Part shown: one piece after another, positions 25,582-36,900 of the stretch
How positions within the stretch are numbered: the stretch's first letter is position 1
Layout: every line of letters begins with the position of its first letter
DNA from: PZPK01 sp965230795
GTDB taxonomy: Bacteria; Pseudomonadota; Gammaproteobacteria; Pseudomonadales; Oleiphilaceae
DNA: 64,000 nt
Reading direction: 5' to 3'
NCBI GenBank assembly: GCA_965230795.1
Contig: OZ246020.1
Location: 1,798,001 to 1,862,000 of the forward strand
Notes under the pieces: model-generated
The model's input: only the letters and a program-made list of their open reading frames with translations
Told to the model about the DNA's origin: nothing
Database searches by the model: none
Made by a program: the position numbers and the translations under genes

Positions 25582-27375
25582 ATGCCAGATTATAAGGCTC
25601 CCCTTCGTGATATTAAGTTCGTAATGAACGAGCTTTTGAATAGTGAGAAGCACTACAGCGACTTGGGTGCAGAAGATGCAACGCCTGATATGATCGATGC
25701 CATCATTGGAGAAGGCGCCAAGTTCTGCGAAGAGGTTCTTGCTCCATTGAACAAGATCGGTGATGAGGAAGGTTGTACGTGGTCTGAAGATGGCGTAAAA
25801 ACGCCTGCCGGCTTTAAGGAAGCTTACCAGCAGTTTGTTGAGGGCGGTTGGCCCGCAATGAATGCACCGGTTGAGCACGGCGGTCAAGGTCTTCCCGAAT
25901 CCCTCAATATAGTAATGAGTGAAATGATCGGTACTGCCAACTGGTCTTGGGGTATGTATCCAGGTCTGAGTCACGGGGCGCGGGCAACACTTGAAGAGCA
26001 CGGTACGCCGGAACAACAGGAAACCTATCTGACCAAACTGGTTACAGGTGAATGGACAGGCACGATGTGTCTGACTGAGCCGCAATGTGGATCTGATCTG
26101 GGTATTCTGACCACTAAGGCTGAACCAAACGCTGACGGTAGCTACAGCATTACCGGTACCAAAATTTTTATCTCAGCAGGCGAACACGACATGGTGGACA
26201 ATATCGTTCACATTGTCCTGGCGCGTTTACCTGGCGCACCTGAGGGAACCAAAGGTATTTCCCTTTTCATCGTTCCAAAGTGTCTGCCGGATGCAGATGG
26301 CAATGCGGGTGAGCGTAACGCAGTAAGCTGTGGTTCGATCGAGCACAAGATGGGTATTCATGGTAACGCAACCTGCGTTATGAATTTTGATGGTGCCAAG
26401 GGGTGGTTGATTGGTCCTGAGAACAAAGGCTTGAACTGCATGTTCACTTTCATGAATGTTGCGCGTATCGGCACCTCTATCCAGGGCTTGGCCGCTGCAG
26501 AAGGTTCTTTCCAAGGTGCGCTTGAGTACGCCAAAGAGCGCTTGGCTATGCGTTCTCTGTCTGGCCCAAAAAATCCTGAGGGTAAAGCGGATCCTATCAT
26601 CGTTCACCCAGACGTTCGTCGTATGTTGCTGACCCAAAAAGCTATTGCCGAAGGGGCTCGCGCAATGATCTATTATGCCGCTCAGCAGGCAGACATTGTT
26701 CAGCATGGTGAAGGTGAAGAGCAGAAGCAGGCTGATGAAATGCTGGGTTTCCTGACCCCTATTCTGAAAGCGTTTTGCACTGAGGCGGGTTATGAAGCCG
26801 CGAACCATGGTATGCAGGTTTTCGGCGGCCATGGCTTTATTTCAGAGTGGGGAATGGAGCAGATTGTTCGTGATACCCGAATCGCTCTGATGTACGAAGG
26901 TACAACTGGCATTCAGGCACTTGACCTGTTGGGTCGTAAGGTATTGATGACCCAAGGGGCATCGCTGAGAAACTTTACTAAAATGGTTCACGTGTTCTGT
27001 AAAGAGCATGAAGACAATGCTGATATGAAGCCGTTCGTTGATCGTCTGGTTACCTTGAACAAAGAGTGGGGCGACTTGACCATGAAGATCGGTGCGGTTG
27101 CTATGCAGAATCGGGATGAAGTCGGCGCAGCGTCTGTTGACTACCTGATGTTCTCTGGTTACGTCGCGCTTGCTTACTTCTGGGCTCGCATGGTTGCTGT
27201 CGCGCAGAGCAAGCTTGCTGAAGGCACAACAGAGCAAGACTTCTACAATGCCAAGGTCAAGACTGCGAAGTTCTATTTTGATCGTGTGTTGCCGCGTACG
27301 GCTGGCCACGCTCAAATGATCGCCGCAGGTGGATCCTCCATGATGGAACTTGATGCGGAACATTTTGCGTTCTAA
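25582..27375 (+). CDS. acyl-CoA dehydrogenase (FadE5/DmdC-type, long form)
   Basis: 597-residue FAD acyl-CoA dehydrogenase, longer than the 380-residue MCAD type because of an extra C-terminal domain (from about residue 470). The CLTEPQCGSDLG flavin motif, ITGTKIFISAGEHD, and the catalytic glutamate in MYEGTTGIQ are present. The family includes FadE5 and DmdC (methylmercaptopropionyl-CoA dehydrogenase) types. It oxidises acyl-CoA at C2-C3 in beta-oxidation and passes electrons to ETF. The upstream PsrA-like operators support a fatty acid role. A paralogue follows after a terminator. Confidence 0.93.
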   Translation: MPDYKAPLRDIKFVMNELLNSEKHYSDLGAEDATPDMIDAIIGEGAKFCEEVLAPLNKIGDEEGCTWSEDGVKTPAGFKEAYQQFVEGGWPAMNAPVEHGGQGLPESLNIVMSEMIGTANWSWGMYPGLSHGARATLEEHGTPEQQETYLTKLVTGEWTGTMCLTEPQCGSDLGILTTKAEPNADGSYSITGTKIFISAGEHDMVDNIVHIVLARLPGAPEGTKGISLFIVPKCLPDADGNAGERNAVSCGSIEHKMGIHGNATCVMNFDGAKGWLIGPENKGLNCMFTFMNVARIGTSIQGLAAAEGSFQGALEYAKERLAMRSLSGPKNPEGKADPIIVHPDVRRMLLTQKAIAEGARAMIYYAAQQADIVQHGEGEEQKQADEMLGFLTPILKAFCTEAGYEAANHGMQVFGGHGFISEWGMEQIVRDTRIALMYEGTTGIQALDLLGRKVLMTQGASLRNFTKMVHVFCKEHEDNADMKPFVDRLVTLNKEWGDLTMKIGAVAMQNRDEVGAASVDYLMFSGYVALAYFWARMVAVAQSKLAEGTTEQDFYNAKVKTAKFYFDRVLPRTAGHAQMIAAGGSSMMELDAEHFAF

Positions 27376-27390
27376 TTTGTTTCGATTGGA

Positions 27391-27417
27391 AAAAAAGCCC
27401 GCTTTTGCGGGCTTTTT
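27391..27417 (+). terminator. rho-independent terminator between the two acyl-CoA dehydrogenase genes
   Basis: AAAAAGCCCGC and GCGGGCTTTTT arms around a TTTT loop, 16 bases after the first acyl-CoA dehydrogenase stop. It implies the second paralogue has its own promoter in the 128 bases that follow, though I could not place it clearly. Confidence 0.9.
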
Positions 27418-27545
27418 GCGTTAAAATGCGCGCCGAAATTTTAAATCCTCGCTTGAAATATAGGCCGGGCGAGGCAGATTTGGGCTTAAATTGCGTCATG
27501 CGGACGTTATTTGGGTCTTTTTGGACACAGTCGAGGGTAGAGTAA

Positions 27546-29330
27546 ATGGCAGATTATAAAGCTCCGTTGAAAGATATTCGTTTTGTTTTGAATGAAGTAT
27601 TTGAGGCGGAAAAGCTTTGGGGTTCCCTGGCGGGGACACGCGATACAGTAGACATGGAAACCGCTGATGCGATTCTGGAAGAAGCGGGCAAGATTACCGC
27701 TTCTCTGATTGCTCCACTGAGCAGGGAAGGTGATGAGGAAGGTTGTCATTTTGATGATGGAAAAGTCACAGTGCCAGCTGGCTATCGCGATGCCTATAAA
27801 ACCTTTGCTGAAGGTGGATGGTCTGGTCTGACAGGTAACCCTGACTATGAAGGTATGGGGATGCCCAAGATGTTGGGTGCACAGTATGAAGAAATGCTGT
27901 ACTCGGCGGACATTTCCTTTGGTTTGTATGTGTGTCTGACTTCCGGGGCAGCTTTAGCCATTGATGCACACGCGAGCGAAGAATTGAAACAGAAGTACCT
28001 GCCAAAGATGTACTCTGGGGAGTGGACTGGTGCGATGGATTTGACTGAACCGCATTCAGGTACAGACCTGGGTATGATTCGTACTAGGGCAGAGCCAAAC
28101 GCTGATGGCAGTTACAACATCACCGGTACCAAAATATTTATCACCGGCGGCGACAACGATCTGACAGACAATATTATTCATCTGGTATTAGCCAAGCTCC
28201 CTGATGCTCCAGCCGGTTCAAAAGGTATTTCGTTGTTCCTTGTACCGCGAAATCATGTTGATGATAGCGGCGTGGTGGGTGACAACAATAATGTGACTTG
28301 CGGCTCTATCGAGCACAAGATGGGAATCAAAGCGTCCGGTACCTGTGTGATGAACTTTGATGGTGCAAAGGGTTGGCTTGTTGGTGAGGTTAACAAGGGC
28401 CTCGCTGCCATGTTTACGATGATGAACTACGAGCGCTTGAGCGTAGGTATTCAGGGTTTTGCTGCATCAGAGCGTTCTTATCAAAACGCCGTAGATTATG
28501 CTTTGGACAGGGTGCAAGGACGTGCAGCGACAGGTCCTGCACAACCCGAAAAACCAGCAGATCCTATCATTGTTCATCCTGACGTGCGTCGTATGCTACT
28601 TACAATGAAAGCTTTCACTGAAGGTAGTCGAGCGTTTTCAACTTATGTGGCGCGCTTTCTTGATATCTCCAAGTTTTCGGATGATCCAGAAGAGAAGAAG
28701 CACGCAGAAGCAATGGTTGCGTTGATGACACCTATTGCCAAGGCGTTTATGACTGATCGTGCGCTAGAGTCTTGTATTGCTGGGCAGCAGATTTTTGGTG
28801 GTCACGGATTCATTCGCGAATGGGGACAAGAGCAGTTGGTCCGCGATACTCGTATTACTCAGATTTATGAGGGCACGAATGGTGTTCAGGCGATGGATCT
28901 GATGGGACGAAAGGTTGTGGCCAATGGAGGTAAGTTGTTTGAATTGTTTGCCTCTGAAGTATCGTCGTTTATCGAATCTGAAGCAGACAACCAAGCCTTA
29001 GCTGCGTATCTTCAGCCGTTATCAGCGACGCTGGAGCGATTGAGTGATGCGACCGAGCACGTCCTAAATGCGGCGAAAGATGATCCAAACGCAATTGGAT
29101 CGGCAGCGGTCGATTACCTTGATCTGTTTGGTCTGACTGCCTATGCCTATGTTTGGGCGCGAATGGTTAAGGTTGCAGCGCCGAAGGTTACTCAAGATGA
29201 GTTTTATGCTTCTAAACTGAAAACGGCGAAGTTTTACTTCAGTCGTTTGTTGCCTCGTACGGTAGCGCTAGCCGAAACGATAAAGGCAGGAAGCGAATCT
29301 TTGATGGAGCTTTCAGCTGAGAACTTTTAG
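27546..29330 (+). CDS. acyl-CoA dehydrogenase, paralogue of the preceding gene
   Basis: 594 residues, collinear with the upstream enzyme over the whole length, starting MADYKAPLKDIRFVLNEV against MPDYKAPLRDIKFVMNEL. The flavin motif DLTEPHSGTDLG and catalytic YEGTNGVQ are intact. The substitution of CLTEPQCGS by DLTEPHSGT and several pocket-region changes suggest a different chain-length or substrate preference. Tandem duplication followed by divergence is the simplest origin. It is followed by an imperfect palindrome and a terminator. Confidence 0.93.
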   Translation: MADYKAPLKDIRFVLNEVFEAEKLWGSLAGTRDTVDMETADAILEEAGKITASLIAPLSREGDEEGCHFDDGKVTVPAGYRDAYKTFAEGGWSGLTGNPDYEGMGMPKMLGAQYEEMLYSADISFGLYVCLTSGAALAIDAHASEELKQKYLPKMYSGEWTGAMDLTEPHSGTDLGMIRTRAEPNADGSYNITGTKIFITGGDNDLTDNIIHLVLAKLPDAPAGSKGISLFLVPRNHVDDSGVVGDNNNVTCGSIEHKMGIKASGTCVMNFDGAKGWLVGEVNKGLAAMFTMMNYERLSVGIQGFAASERSYQNAVDYALDRVQGRAATGPAQPEKPADPIIVHPDVRRMLLTMKAFTEGSRAFSTYVARFLDISKFSDDPEEKKHAEAMVALMTPIAKAFMTDRALESCIAGQQIFGGHGFIREWGQEQLVRDTRITQIYEGTNGVQAMDLMGRKVVANGGKLFELFASEVSSFIESEADNQALAAYLQPLSATLERLSDATEHVLNAAKDDPNAIGSAAVDYLDLFGLTAYAYVWARMVKVAAPKVTQDEFYASKLKTAKFYFSRLLPRTVALAETIKAGSESLMELSAENF

Positions 29331-29341
29331 CTTGTAGCGTA

Positions 29342-29386
29342 GTGTTTCGTCCTGAAAAAGTGTCAACGCTATTTAGGACGGGACAC
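29342..29386. repeat. solitary imperfect palindrome after the acyl-CoA dehydrogenase gene
   Basis: Arms GTGTTTCGTCCT (29342-29353) and AGGACGGGACAC (29375-29386) pair at 10 of 12 positions around a 21-base centre. It starts 11 bases after the stop codon and is separate from the terminator that follows. It resembles the ends of an insertion sequence without the body, but no other copy is in the window. Confidence 0.5.
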
Positions 29387-29393
29387 ACAGAAA

Positions 29394-29425
29394 ATAAAAA
29401 GCCTCCTTTTGGAGGCTTTTTATTT
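29394..29425. terminator. bidirectional rho-independent terminator
   Basis: Stem AAAAAGCCTCC / GGAGGCTTTTT with a TTTT loop. The A-run and T-run make it work for both the acyl-CoA dehydrogenase (+) and the lipoprotein gene (-) that converge here. Confidence 0.9.
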
Positions 29426-29449
29426 TTCGTTCGTGTTATCGACGCTTTC

Positions 29450-30961
29450 TTACAGTTTGCTGAGCAATTCGGCCAGGTTGTCTTCTACTAAGTTTGCCTG
29501 GTAATTCCCCGTCCAGGATTTATCGACGATTCCATTACCATCACTGTCTTCGATCATGGCGACACGGTTACCGTTTATGTCATAACTATATTGCGCCACA
29601 AAATCCCAGTTACCATCAGCATCTAGGTCTCGGTAATATCGCGTGCGTTGGCCTTCATTGTTGTATCGGTAGGCTTCTATGTAGTCTGCGTTGCCATCTA
29701 GGTCACGATCCTGTTCATAGCGAGAGATGTTGTCGTTTGAGTCATAGGTGAATGTGCTGAGAGAGCTTGGGAAGCCGTCCAGAGAAATGTCGATATTGTG
29801 GGAGGTCCGGTTGCCTCGTACGTCATAACTGTAGGCTACGATAAAATTTGGTGTGCCGTCGTTGTCTTTGTCTTCACTGAAGATGCTGACCAAGCCGTTG
29901 TCATACAGGTAGCTCGAGGCTGAATCGACTGAACCATCACCGTCGGTATCTAAGGTGTAAGCCGTTACCCGGCCGTCGCTGTCGTAGCTGTACTCGGTAG
30001 TTTGATCAATGCTCCCATCAGCCCCCAGGTCACTCTCGAAGCGATCCAGCAGACCGTTATTGTAGACATAAGATTCCAGATTGGTTGCAGAGTCCGTTTC
30101 CGTCAACCGTGAGATCAGATTATCGCTCTCATCGTAGGAAAATGTCTCGACTGTGTCATTGACTGAGTTCGTTCGTCGGATCAGATTACCACGCTCATCG
30201 TAACTGAATGTTTTGACCCGGTCAGGTGTTCCGTCGCCGTCATTATCGGTGCGCTCTTCAGCGAGCCTGCCTTCTTCGTCATATTCGTAATCAACTGTGG
30301 ACAGCGCTTCATTCCCAATAGCAGAAGAAAAGCGACTGATCTGTTGAGATTCAACATCAATCTCAAGAGACTCATACAAATGTTGGACGGAGGGTTCAAA
30401 TCCTCTGACATTAATAATACCCGCAATATTTTTAGCATCGGCAAGATCTGATCTGAGTTCAAAAGAACGGGCCTTAACATACAAGTTGATTGATGTATTC
30501 TTGAGTAGTTTGTGCGCATTGCCTAGATCAATGTTGTTGGAGGGATCCCCGTCAACATCGAAGGTTTGTAACAAGGTGGCGATATTGACGACACGATCAA
30601 AGCTATTAAAGTCGTCGGAAGAAAGTTTACTGGTGATTTCTCTTTGAGTTCGAACAGGAAGAATGCCTGCGAGATCAAAGGGCGTAATGATTGTGCCTGC
30701 TTGCGTTGACCCCAATACCGTGCCGCCTAGCTTAAAGGTGACGGTTTCTCCGGGGAGATATTTGAACTCCCCATCTGCGTTGGTGAGTCCCGACTGGGTA
30801 GGCGTGCTGTAATACAAGCCTTTTACCGGGCTGTCGGTAAAAACACCTGTTTCCGCAGAAGGTGTGTTGTTTGAAGAGCCACTAGAGCCTCCGTCACCTC
30901 CGCCACCGCATGCTGACAGCAAAACTGAGAAAGCTAGCAATAAACATAGTTTGATAGGCAT
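29450..30961 (-). CDS. lipoprotein with alternating YD-type and calcium-binding-like repeats
   Basis: 503 residues from the ATG at 30961, which has AGGA about 8 bases upstream; a start 24 bases earlier is possible. The signal peptide ends in a lipobox LSAC followed by a poly-Gly linker, so it is a lipoprotein. After a domain of about 200 residues the rest is roughly ten units of about 29 residues. Each pairs an RHS/YD-like YSYDxxGNxxx strand with an acidic DxDxDGxxD loop (examples DNDGDGTPD, DTDGDGSVD, DKDNDGTPN, DLDADGNWD). Such loops bind calcium in thrombospondin type 3 repeats. It is directly downstream of the giant surface protein and probably co-transcribed. Function unknown; surface binding is inference. 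Confidence 0.8.
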   Translation of the reverse strand: MPIKLCLLLAFSVLLSACGGGGDGGSSGSSNNTPSAETGVFTDSPVKGLYYSTPTQSGLTNADGEFKYLPGETVTFKLGGTVLGSTQAGTIITPFDLAGILPVRTQREITSKLSSDDFNSFDRVVNIATLLQTFDVDGDPSNNIDLGNAHKLLKNTSINLYVKARSFELRSDLADAKNIAGIINVRGFEPSVQHLYESLEIDVESQQISRFSSAIGNEALSTVDYEYDEEGRLAEERTDNDGDGTPDRVKTFSYDERGNLIRRTNSVNDTVETFSYDESDNLISRLTETDSATNLESYVYNNGLLDRFESDLGADGSIDQTTEYSYDSDGRVTAYTLDTDGDGSVDSASSYLYDNGLVSIFSEDKDNDGTPNFIVAYSYDVRGNRTSHNIDISLDGFPSSLSTFTYDSNDNISRYEQDRDLDGNADYIEAYRYNNEGQRTRYYRDLDADGNWDFVAQYSYDINGNRVAMIEDSDGNGIVDKSWTGNYQANLVEDNLAELLSKL

Positions 30962-30987
30962 GTTTGGTATCCTGTCCTGACCCATAT

Positions 30988-33900
30988 CTATTGAGGCGTT
31001 ACTGTCAGTAGATCGACGTTTGCACCACTGGAGCCTGTTGTCTGTAGCCTCAAGGTATTGGTTCCAGACTGAGGAATAATTGCAAATGTAGCGGTATCAA
31101 GCCAGGTAGTGGGGCTTCCGGTTGCAGGGAATGAAATGGTGCCCTGCGAGACGCCGTTCAGGATGACTTCAAGTGGGCGATCACCAATATCCCAGGCGTA
31201 TCGGACTGTCAGGTCGTAAGTCACCGCGAAAGCGCTGAAGGTATACTCAATGTAGCCTTCGCCAGAATGCTCAATATAGCCGGAACCGGAGAAACCCGCG
31301 TTAACCGCCGAAACTGTATGAGCACCACCAATGGTAGCTGTCTCTGCTTCAATATTAACTGTTACCGGTGTTACGACGTTTATGGTACGAGTGACTGTCG
31401 TCGCGTTGTTACCGGCAGCATCGGATACGTCATAACTCAGTACATACGTTCCTTCAGTATTCACGTCCAGGCTACCAGAGGTAACGACACTGCCCGTAAT
31501 ATCCCCATCAAAGCTGTCAGTCGCAGTAACACCTGGATCACTGAATAATTCGCCTATCGGGTGATCAACTGATGCATCCCCGAGTAAGGTGATGGTGGGG
31601 GCGATGGTATCGGCAACGATGACATCGCGAGTGACGGTTGTGGCGTTGTTCCCGGCAGCATCCGATACGTCATAGCTTAGTGTGTAGGTGCCGGACGTAT
31701 TGATATCCACTGAACCAGTCACAACAATGCTGGCAGATAGATCGCCGTCAAGGGTGTCTGTGGCCGTCGCGCCTGGGTCGGTGAAAGTGGTGCCTTGTTC
31801 CTGGTTGATTGGATCGGATCCGGTCAATGTTATTACGGGGGCTGAAATATCGGCAACAATCACATCTCGTGTAACAGTGGTTGCATTATTGCCAGCGGCA
31901 TCAGACACGTTATAGCTAAGTGTGTAGGTGCCGGCAGTATTGGTGTCGACTGAACCAGTCACCACAATACTGCCCGAGAGGTCGCCATCTGCGACATCGG
32001 AAGCGGTCGCTCCTGGATCCGTGAACGTTGTGCCTTGGTCATGGTTGATTGGATTGGTTCCAATCAAAGTAATAACCGGAGCCTGGGTGTCCGCAACAAT
32101 TACATCACGCGTAACAGTTACGGCATTATTGCCAGCCGCGTCAGATACGTTATAGCTAAGTGTATACGTGCCAGCTACATTAACATTCACCGAGCCAGAT
32201 ACCACAATACTGCCTGAAATATCTCCATCAATATTATCTGCTGCGCCTGCGCCAGGATCGGTAAAGGCTGTTCCCTGTTGGTGGTTTATTGGGTTGGCTC
32301 CGGAAAGTGTAATAACTGGAATCGTGGTATCCGAGACATTGACGGTTCGGGTGACCTGTGTAGCTGCGTTACCAGCAGCGTCGGAAACATCATAGGTGAT
32401 CACGTAACTTCCTGCCGTGTTCACATTGACCGAACCGCCCTGAACGATGCTTGCGGTCAAATCACCATCTATGTTGTCGGAAGCTGTGGCGCCCGCATCT
32501 GTGTAACTCGTTCCTTGTTCATGATTGATGGTTGCACTGCCGGTGCGAGTAATCACGGGAGCTGTTGTATCCGCAACAATGACGTCGCGAGTAACGGTCG
32601 TCGCATTGTTTCCGGCTGCGTCAGAGACATTGTAGGAAAGTGTGTAGGTGCCAGATACATTGATATTGACCGAACCTGTCACGATGATGCTGGCGGTCAG
32701 ATCACCGTCGAGCGAATCGTTTGCGGTGGCGCCTGGGTCGGTAAACGCGGTGCCTTGCTCATGATTAATGGGGTCACTGCCGGTCAAGGTAATGACTGGA
32801 GCAATGGTGTCGGCAACGATTACATCTCTCGTGACGGTGGTCGCAGCGTTCCCCGCAGCGTCGGACACGTTAAAGCTTAAGGTGTAGGTTCCGGCGGTAT
32901 TCGAATCAACAGTTCCGGTCACGACGATGCTGGCTGAAATATCGCCATCGAAAGTATCGGATGCGCTTGCTCCGGGGTCTGTGAAGACGGAGCCTTGTTC
33001 ATGATTGATAGGGTCACTGCCAATCAATGTGATAACCGGTACAATCGTATCCGCAACAATGACATCACGCGTAACCGTCGTTGCGTTGTTTCCGGCTGCA
33101 TCTGATACGTTGTAGCTGAGTGTGTATGTTCCCGCCACATTTGCATCAACGAATCCGGATACAGTGATACTTGCGCTGAGGTCACCGTCGATATTATCGA
33201 CGGCGCTGGCACCCGGATCACTGTATACCGTTCCCTGTTCATGGTTGACTGGGTTGGAGCCAATCAACGTGATAACGGGAGCCGTGGTGTCCGCGACGAT
33301 CACAGTGCGAGTTGCCTGTGTGGCAGCATTACCAGCAGCATCTGTCACATCATAACTAATGATGTACGTGCCAGCAGTATTAGGGTCTACGGTGCCGTTG
33401 GTGATTATGCTGGCGGTTAGATCTCCGTCGACATTATCAGACGCTGTTGCGCCTGCATCGGTATAGCTGCTGCCTTGTTGAATATTAACGGTGGCGCTTC
33501 CATTAAGAGTAATCACTGGCGCTGTAAAGTCGTTTACATTGACCGTTCTTACCTTTTGTGCCGCAGGATTTCCCTGAGAGTCAGTGACATCATAAGTCAC
33601 GGTATATGAGCCAGCTACGGCATCATTGACATTGTTAACCGTTACGATCGACCCAGTAATATTGCCATCAACCGCGTCTTCAGCTGTTGCGCCGGCATCC
33701 ACGTATGCGGTATTGATTTCATGATTAACCGGATTGCTACCGGTAATGGTGATTGTTGGTGCTCCTGTATCTGCAACGTTAACTGTTCGTGTAACAGATG
33801 TGGCCGCATTTCCGGATGAATCAGATACATTGTAAGTCAGTATGTAGGTGCCGATGACAGAGGCATTGACCGAGCCGGTCACATTAATATTTCCACTAAT

Positions 33901-36900
33901 GTCACCATCTGTATTATCGCTGGCTGTCGCACCTGCGTCTGTGTAGATCGTATTTACCTCATGATTTACTGGGTTTGAGCCGGTGAGGGTAATTACCGGT
34001 GGGGTCGTATCTGCGACAATGACTGTTCGAGTCACGGTTGTTGCCGCGTTCCCGGCCGCATCAGATACGTTGTAGTTCAAAACATAAGAGCCCGAGACGC
34101 TGGTGTTGACGGAACCCGTCACCACGATACTGGCACTAAGGTCGCCGTCAATCACATCGCTGGCAGTGGCGCCAGGATCTGTAAACGTTCCACCCAGTTC
34201 GACATTAAACGGGTCGCTTCCAGTTAAAGTGATGGCGGGAGCTGTTCGGTCGGCAACGATGACATCACGTGTTACCGTCGGTGCCGGATTGCTCTGTGAA
34301 TCTGTTACGTCGTAGCTCAAGGTGTAGGTGCCCGCAATGTTGGGGTCCACCGAACCGGTCACGACGATGCTGGCGGTCAAATCACCATCGGCAGCATCAC
34401 TTGCTGTTGCGCCGGGATCTGTAAATGGAGTTTGGAGCTCGTGCAGGATCGGATCAGTCCCCAGCAGGGTAATCGAAGGTGCTCCCGTATCGACGACGTT
34501 CACAGTACGAGTCACTGTCGTGGCAGCGTTGCCAGATGAGTCCTGGACATTATAAGTGAGGGTATAGCTCCCAATCGTTGATGCATTGACCGAGCCAGTA
34601 ACACCAATGCTACCGGAAATGTCGCCATCAATATTGTCGCTGGCCGTCGCTCCTGGATCGACGAAGACAGTGTCGACCTCGTGAGAGAGCGGATTGGCTC
34701 CACTCAGCGTAATAACAGGAGCGGTGGTGTCTGACACAATGACATCTCTGGTAACTGTTGTGGCTGCATTACCGGCAGCATCAGAAACGTTATAGCTCAA
34801 GGTGTAGGTACCGGTCGTGTTTGAGTCAACGGTGCCTGTAACCACAATACTGCCACTCAGATCTCCGTCGATTATATCGTTGGCGCTTGCACCAGGATCT
34901 GTATATGCCGTGCCTTGTTCGTGATTGATCGGGTCGGCACCGATCAACGTGATGGTGGGGGCTGTGCGGTCAGCCACAATGACGTCACGCGTTACGGTAG
35001 GGGCTGGGTTGCTCTGTGAGTCCGTAACGTCATAGGTCAGGGTGTACGTACCCGCCGTATTGGCATCTACGCTACCTGTTACCACAATGGATGCAGTCAG
35101 GTCACCGTCAGCCGCATCATTGGCTGTGGCACCGGGATCCGTGAATGCTGTTTGCAGTTCATGCAGGATTGGATTGTCGCCATTTAGCGTGATTGCAGGT
35201 GCGCCTGTGTCAACGACGTTGACTGTACGAGTGACTGTTGTTGCTGCGTTACCCGAGGCGTCGCTGACATTGTAGTTGAGCGTATAGGTGCCAATAGTGT
35301 TTGCGTTGACTGCCCCCGTTACACCGATGTTGGCCGTAATATCACCATTAATATCGTCGGCCGCTGTGGCGCCTGGATCGTTAAATATCGTTCCCACTTC
35401 GTGATTCAGTGGGTTAGCGCCAATTAGTGTGATAACAGGAGCGGTTCGGTCTGCTACGTCAACAACTCTTGTTACCGGGGCTGCGGCATTCCCGGCGGCA
35501 TCATTAACATTGTACGTGATCGTGTATATGCCGGCGGTATTGATATCAACTGTATCTCCACCTACTACTATTCCGGCTGTGATATCTCCATCAGTGTTAT
35601 CGCTAGCGGTGGCTCCCGCATCCGTATAGGTTGATCCCAAATCGTGCAGGATGTTTGCTGCACCGGTGAGTGTGATGACCGGTGGTGTGGTATCCGAAAC
35701 ATTGACTACTCGGGTTTGTGTTGGGGCAGGGTTGCTTGCAGAGTCAACCACATCATAGGTTACGTTATAGGTTCCGGTTGTATTCGGGTCGACTACATCT
35801 CCTCCCACGACTATCGAAGCGGTTAAGTCGCCATCAATGGCATCTGAAGCGGTAGCTCCTGGGTCCGTGTAGGGTGAGCCCAGTTCCTGAGCAAGGGGGT
35901 TGTCGCCCAAAAGGGTGATGCTCGGTGCGCCTGTATCCGCAACGATTACGTCTCGAGAAACACTTACCGCTGCGTTACCCGCTGTATCAGTGACGTCATA
36001 AGTCAGGGTGTAAGTTCCGGCGATTGATGTGTCGACGCTACCACTCACAACGACAGAGGCAGTCAGATCTTCACCTGGGACATCACTTGCTGTTACGCCA
36101 GGGTCGGTAAAGGCCGTGTTTAATTCCTGATTGTAGGGATTCGAACCAAGAAGAGTGATAACCGGAATAGTTGTATCGACCACATCTACCGTGCGGGTGA
36201 CAGTGGCCGCGGCGTTGCCTGCAGCGTCCGAGACGTTGTAACTGATGACATAGCTACCAACGGTATTACTGGTTACTGAGCCTGAAGCCGTAATGCTGGC
36301 GGTAATATTGCCGTCGATGTTGTCGAGGGCTGTCGCTCCCGGATCGACGAAAGCATCGCCTTTTTCCAGGGTAAGCGGATTGGCTCCGGTCAGAGTGATC
36401 ACAGGAGCGGTGGTATCTTGAACGATCACATCTCGCGTTACCGCTGTGGCGGCATTTCCTGTTGAGTCGCTGACATCATAGGTAAGGGTATAGTTGCCTG
36501 CGATATTGGCATTAACGCTGCCGGTTACGACGATGTCTCCGCTGATGTCGCCGTCGCGATCATCTGTTGCTGTCGCGCCTGGGTCGGTAAATACAGATGC
36601 TTGCTCGACGTAGAGAGGGTTGTCGCCATTAAGAGTGATGACCGGTGCTGTGATGTCTACCGCGAGTACGTATACCGTTCGCGTGACTGTATCAGCCGCA
36701 TTGCCTGCTGAGTCAACGACGTCATAGTCGACGCTGTAACCTTCAGGGGGGCTGGGTACAGATGTATCGATCAACGCGGGGACGTTGATAACATCCGGTG
36801 TTGCAATAACGCTGGCGGTGATATCGCCATCTTCTGTATCGGTGGCCGCGTAGCCGGGTTCAGAGTATGTATCGCCAACTATTAAGGTTACATCTGTAAT

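Noticed and set aside
31267..36000. Many 60 to 200-codon frames on the + strand opposite the giant repeat gene
   Set aside because: They recur with the 240-bp unit and mirror its codons; they are antisense shadows of the repeat.
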